Shown here in pieces: positions 62,001 through 64,000 of a stretch of DNA of 64,000 nt. The translations under genes were made by a program, and so were the position numbers. The stretch is from contig NW_025947685.1 in assembly GCF_000764305.2 (NCBI RefSeq), forward strand, positions 124,001 to 188,000, written 5' to 3'. The DNA is from Hyalella azteca (lineage: Eukaryota; Arthropoda; Malacostraca; Amphipoda; Hyalellidae). How positions within the stretch are numbered: the stretch's first letter is position 1; each line of letters begins with the position of its first letter. The notes beneath the pieces were generated by a model that was not told the origin of the DNA, searched no databases, and worked only from the letters and a program-made list of their open reading frames with translations.

Positions 62001-63389
62001 CTATTCAACTCAATAAGTCGAGAGAACGAAATGCTTACTAATTTTTTTGAACTAAATTTTTATTTCTCAACGTAAAGTAACATAAATGCTGTCTCAATAC
62101 TAACATGTCTAGCACTTTGCAAAGCCGGGTCAGACTTGCGCTGAGTGGTCACTTTAACGTCACTCTCGAGTGTGACAGCTTGAGTGGTGTTGTCTCTATG
62201 CCCACTCTGTTGTGCTATCTGTAGCGTCTCGCGACTTTTTTTTAGTAGCAGAAGTGGTGGTAAACACGCTAGATTTTTTGTATTTCTCTCTAACTTTTCT
62301 TTTTTTTTCTTCTACCTCAAATTATTAGATTTTATCTAGAAAAAAGATTTCCGATATCAAAGACATAAATTATGAGAACGAATTTTAGTATTATTTGTGT
62401 GTTAAAATAATTTAATATGTGATGTTTAGTAAATTATCCAACATATTTTGTTTGATGGCATTCGTTTGTAAATCTGACTCTAAAGTCCACAGAAAGCAAT
62501 GCTTTTCTACATCCGCTCTCTTCGTCTCTGGCAATAATTTTTTGTATAATATTTAGCAAGCATCGCATTTCTCGCTGTCTCATCCATAAAAAATATGTTA
62601 TCGGTCCGTACTATCAAAGATTGCTTTAGTACACGTAGCTGCATAAACACGGGTGCTTAATGGCCAGAGAATTCAATTTTAATTTTCAGGGTCAAACAAT
62701 ATTCTTCAGATGACATTAGTTGATCAAAATGCAGGTTCAAGGGAGTAATTTCAATTTATTAACGACGTTTCGAATGTATTTCAATTTATTAACGATGTTT
62801 CGAATGTATTTCAATTTATTAACGACTTATATTACATTAACTGAGACAAGCTGCATAAGTGCACGTATAGCGGCAGGTTCCTCGTCTGCAATTGTTGGTC
62901 TTATATTGAAAAGCCGTCCGTGACTGGCTGACTGGCTGGCGGATCAAGTAAGGAACTCATGACGATGTTTAATATTATTGGCTATGGTGTACATGTGAGC
63001 TGGCTGACTGGCTGGTGGATTAAGTAAGGAACTCGTGACGATATTTAATAAACTGTTAGAAAAATGACCGTTAACGGTATTACCGGCGTTTCAGTGGCCG
63101 GTCGGCACGTGAAAAAAAACACCACGTCGCCGTTTTTATTCCAATTTAACACCAGAAATCCGTAAAAAATCTGATAAAAACGGCGAAACAGTTTATTTTC
63201 ACGGGGCGACCGGCCACTAGGACACCGGTGGGACCGTTTTTTCACCGTTTTTTTTCTAACAGTGTATTATTGGCTATGATGTACAGGTGAGCATTGACCC
63301 CGCGGACGCCGTGGAGAGCGTCCTGAACGTTGAGAAGGACGGCGAGCCTCCCGGTCCTGCGCAGGCTGCCTTCCACGGCCTCGTGCCTG
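47021..63389 (+). CDS. Ptp10D: Ptp10D-like receptor tyrosine phosphatase, 5' part, runs off the right edge
   Basis: Exons are 47021-47131, 54547-54793, 55360-55466, 59935-60106 and 63287-63389, all with GT-AG borders and consistent phase except across the gap before 63287. The first exon encodes a basic N-terminus and a hydrophobic core ([13 protein letters not shown]), a signal peptide. The next gives [31 protein letters not shown] and [10 protein letters not shown]. Then [20 protein letters not shown] and [28 protein letters not shown] and [12 protein letters not shown]; and [20 protein letters not shown] and [14 protein letters not shown]. These are fibronectin type III repeats in the order and wording of Drosophila Ptp10D. 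Family role: type I membrane receptor with many FN3 repeats and a cytoplasmic tyrosine phosphatase, acting in axon guidance and epithelial tube control. Several N-glycosylation sites (NST, NAT, NFT) are visible. The phosphatase domain lies beyond the window. An exon for the first half of the third FN3 repeat is expected between 60106 and 63287 but was not found. Confidence 0.92.
47366..47418. repeat. 53-bp near-perfect palindrome
   Basis: 26-base arms (TGTAACGAAAAAG to GCTTTAAC and its inverse) around one central base, with one mismatch. It could fold as a hairpin in the nascent Ptp10D transcript about 230 bases past the first donor. Confidence 0.85.
49970..50290. repeat. 44-bp minisatellite, left flank of the gap
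   Basis: About seven copies of TAAGCCTCCAGTGAGCTGAC, then TGTACGATTCAGCTGACCGT and CTAG run straight into the N gap at 50291. Confidence 0.9.
50291..50529. other. Assembly gap (239 N)
   Basis: The left edge is a 44-bp minisatellite and the right edge a different CAG/CAA/CAC-type repeat. The true length of the missing sequence is unknown. Confidence 0.98.
50530..50652. repeat. CAG-rich 18-bp repeat, right flank of the gap
   Basis: Units of CAGCAACAGCAGCACCAG and a CAGCAGCAGCAG variant. Frames through it are low-complexity artefacts. Confidence 0.9.
50995..51105. repeat. 27-bp minisatellite
   Basis: Four copies built on ATGAATGTATGTATGATGGT plus AGCATTC. Confidence 0.85.
51295..51520. repeat. 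~21-bp minisatellite (GTGTGGGGTATGAGAGAGAT)
   Basis: About eleven copies, some shortened by four bases, strongly purine-rich on the plus strand. Confidence 0.9.
53622..53770. mobile_element. Second copy of the GTGCATTTTCTCAT element
   Basis: Reverse orientation relative to 6010-6160: GCGCATTTTCTCATTTATGG, a GTCCGTCTGTCC run, CGACGAGAAAATGCGC, then the flank CACTCACTGCAGTGAGTACT. Confidence 0.65.
55455..55590 (+). repeat. 64-bp tandem duplication of a Ptp10D donor
   Basis: CTCAAGGTCTGCTTCATCTT occurs at 55461 (real donor, AAG|GTCTGC) and at 55525. Each copy is followed by a closely similar AT-rich run ending TTCTATGTTATTA. Confidence 0.88.
56130..56548. repeat. 29-bp minisatellite (GAATTCAGGCATTTAGTGGT)
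   Basis: About fifteen imperfect copies, with TATAGCGCT closing each unit, in the Ptp10D intron after exon 55360-55466. Confidence 0.9.
57412..57730. repeat. 29-bp minisatellite (GTGGTATACGAAGTAGTGCG)
   Basis: About eleven copies, alternating GAAGTAGTGCG, GTGGTAGTGCG and GTAGTAGTGCT variants in blocks, which suggests higher-order duplication. The long minus-strand frame through it is an artefact. Confidence 0.92.
57730..57830. repeat. ~33-bp repeat (GTAGCAGTAGCCTTGTAGCG)
   Basis: Three copies directly adjoin the 29-bp array, sharing GTAGTG/GTAGCG motifs with it. Confidence 0.85.
58250..58485. repeat. 58-bp tandem repeat
   Basis: Four near-identical copies of GAAGAGATCTATTTTAATAT, then CATAGAACTTGACATAATAA and TGACAATATCTGCC. 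Confidence 0.9.
59635..59905. repeat. ~115-bp duplication upstream of a Ptp10D exon
   Basis: Two diverged copies share CAAATTTTTTCC-like, GCATTGAAACATCATGTTCC and GGACCAATATTGCACG segments. The second ends just before the polypyrimidine tract of exon 59935-60106. Confidence 0.7.
60100..60215 (+). repeat. ~81-bp duplication of a Ptp10D donor
   Basis: GTGAGTAACTCTGAGAATA occurs at the real donor (60107) and again at 60188. The spacer contains two copies of AATAAAAAGTTGAGT. Confidence 0.8.
61605..61775. repeat. ~75-bp direct duplication
   Basis: GCTTCTGCCATGTTGAATCC to GTTGGGTTTAA occurs at about 61581 and 61674. Confidence 0.75.
62740..62828. repeat. 30-bp repeat, three copies
   Basis: ATTTCAATTTATTAACGACG plus TTTCGAATGT. 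Confidence 0.85.
62895..63290 (+). repeat. Duplicated acceptor region of a Ptp10D exon, with an inserted MITE
   Basis: TATTATTGGCTATGGTGTAC then ATGTGAGC near 62973-63000 is a copy of TATTATTGGCTATGATGTAC then AGGTGAGC at the real acceptor (exon 63287). The copy has AT where the acceptor has AG. GACTGGCTGACTGGCTGG is also duplicated at about 62920 and 63003. Confidence 0.8.
63053..63262. mobile_element. ~210-bp MITE with CTGTTAGAAAAA inverted ends
   Basis: The left end CTGTTAGAAAAATGACCGTT and the right end, inverted (CTGTTAGAAAAAAAACGGTG), match over the termini. An inner pair, GTGGCCGGTCG and CGACCGGCCAC, is also inverted. No coding capacity. It sits directly upstream of Ptp10D exon 63287-63389. 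Confidence 0.8.
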
Positions 63390-64000
63390 GTGAGGCATTT
63401 CACTTAGTAGCTTCTGCATGATCATCTTGATTAAATAAATAATACATTTATTATAATGAATATTATATAAAATAATTACTATAAATTCATGATAATCATC
63501 TGATTAAATACAGATTTAATCTAATTCATTTATTATACTGAATATTATATTAAAAATTACTATAAGTTTATCATAATTATTAATTGAATATAATAGTATC
63601 GAAAGAAAACTAATAAATGCGAAGTAATTTGATTTCAATTATTTACTTGAAAATTCTTGAATTAATGTTGTTTAAATTTTGACATAAGGTGATGACACGA
63701 ATATGTGTGTTCAGGTGAGTTTTTGACAACTCCACGATCTTGCTAGTTACAAGTTAATGTTGGCTGTTTGAGATGTCATGGTTTTTACAAATTTTTGTTC
63801 TCTTTTTTTTTTTAATATTTACTTCATGTTTCGGACTAATTTTCTTGATTGTATTTTTAACGTACAATATTCACTGGTTCTTATGATTATGAGAATTATT
63901 TGTACTACGATAGAATGACACAGCTTAATACGAACGTTAGAAACGTATTGAAAACTTATTTTGTTGAGATGGATATTGCGTAGGGATTGCCTCTGTTATA

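Overview
The window looks like arthropod nuclear DNA, most likely a malacostracan crustacean. Evidence: spliceosomal introns with GT-AG borders, AT-rich introns several kilobases long, tRNA-derived SINEs, CR1-like LINE remnants, a mariner-like element, many minisatellites, and arthropod-style gene content (a Ptp10D-type receptor phosphatase). The phylum follows from gene content; the class is inference. No bacterial operon, CRISPR array, rRNA gene or intact viral gene was seen. Most proteins are split into short exons, so genes were rebuilt by translating both strands, matching remembered family landmarks and checking splice sites and phase.

Layout. (1) 1-4270, minus: 5' two thirds of UBE3B, a HECT ubiquitin ligase, running off the left edge just inside the HECT domain. 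(2) 4.3-11.3 kb: intergenic or 5' flank with a SINE, a CR1-like LINE 3' end and small inverted-repeat elements. (3) 11480-12935, minus: complete four-exon coding region of a UBE2E-type ubiquitin-conjugating enzyme, with a possible 5' UTR exon near 17.5 kb. (4) 13-22 kb: repeats and a decayed LINE reverse transcriptase. (5) 22134 to about 41.2 kb, minus: a multi-exon phosphoethanolamine N-methyltransferase (PMT) with an N-terminal methyltransferase module, a degenerate central module and a canonical C-terminal module. (6) 39.3-40.2 kb: an internally deleted mariner-like element inside a PMT intron. (7) 41-47 kb: repeats and one unassigned exon-like block. (8) 47021 to the right edge, plus: 5' part of a Ptp10D-like receptor tyrosine phosphatase (signal peptide and first fibronectin type III repeats), with a 7.4 kb first intron holding a 239-base N gap.

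UBE2E and UBE3B are an E2 and an E3 of the same pathway, but nothing shows they work together. PMT makes phosphocholine from phosphoethanolamine. Ptp10D-type phosphatases are epithelial and neural surface receptors. PMT and Ptp10D are transcribed divergently.

The most unusual signal is that tandem duplications repeatedly start at, or include, exon edges in PMT and Ptp10D, leaving arrays of copied donor or acceptor sites beside the real ones. Other notable points are the three-module PMT, a GC-AG intron with clear phase support, a foldback insertion beside its own empty site, and a 3' tail shared between a LINE and several SINEs.
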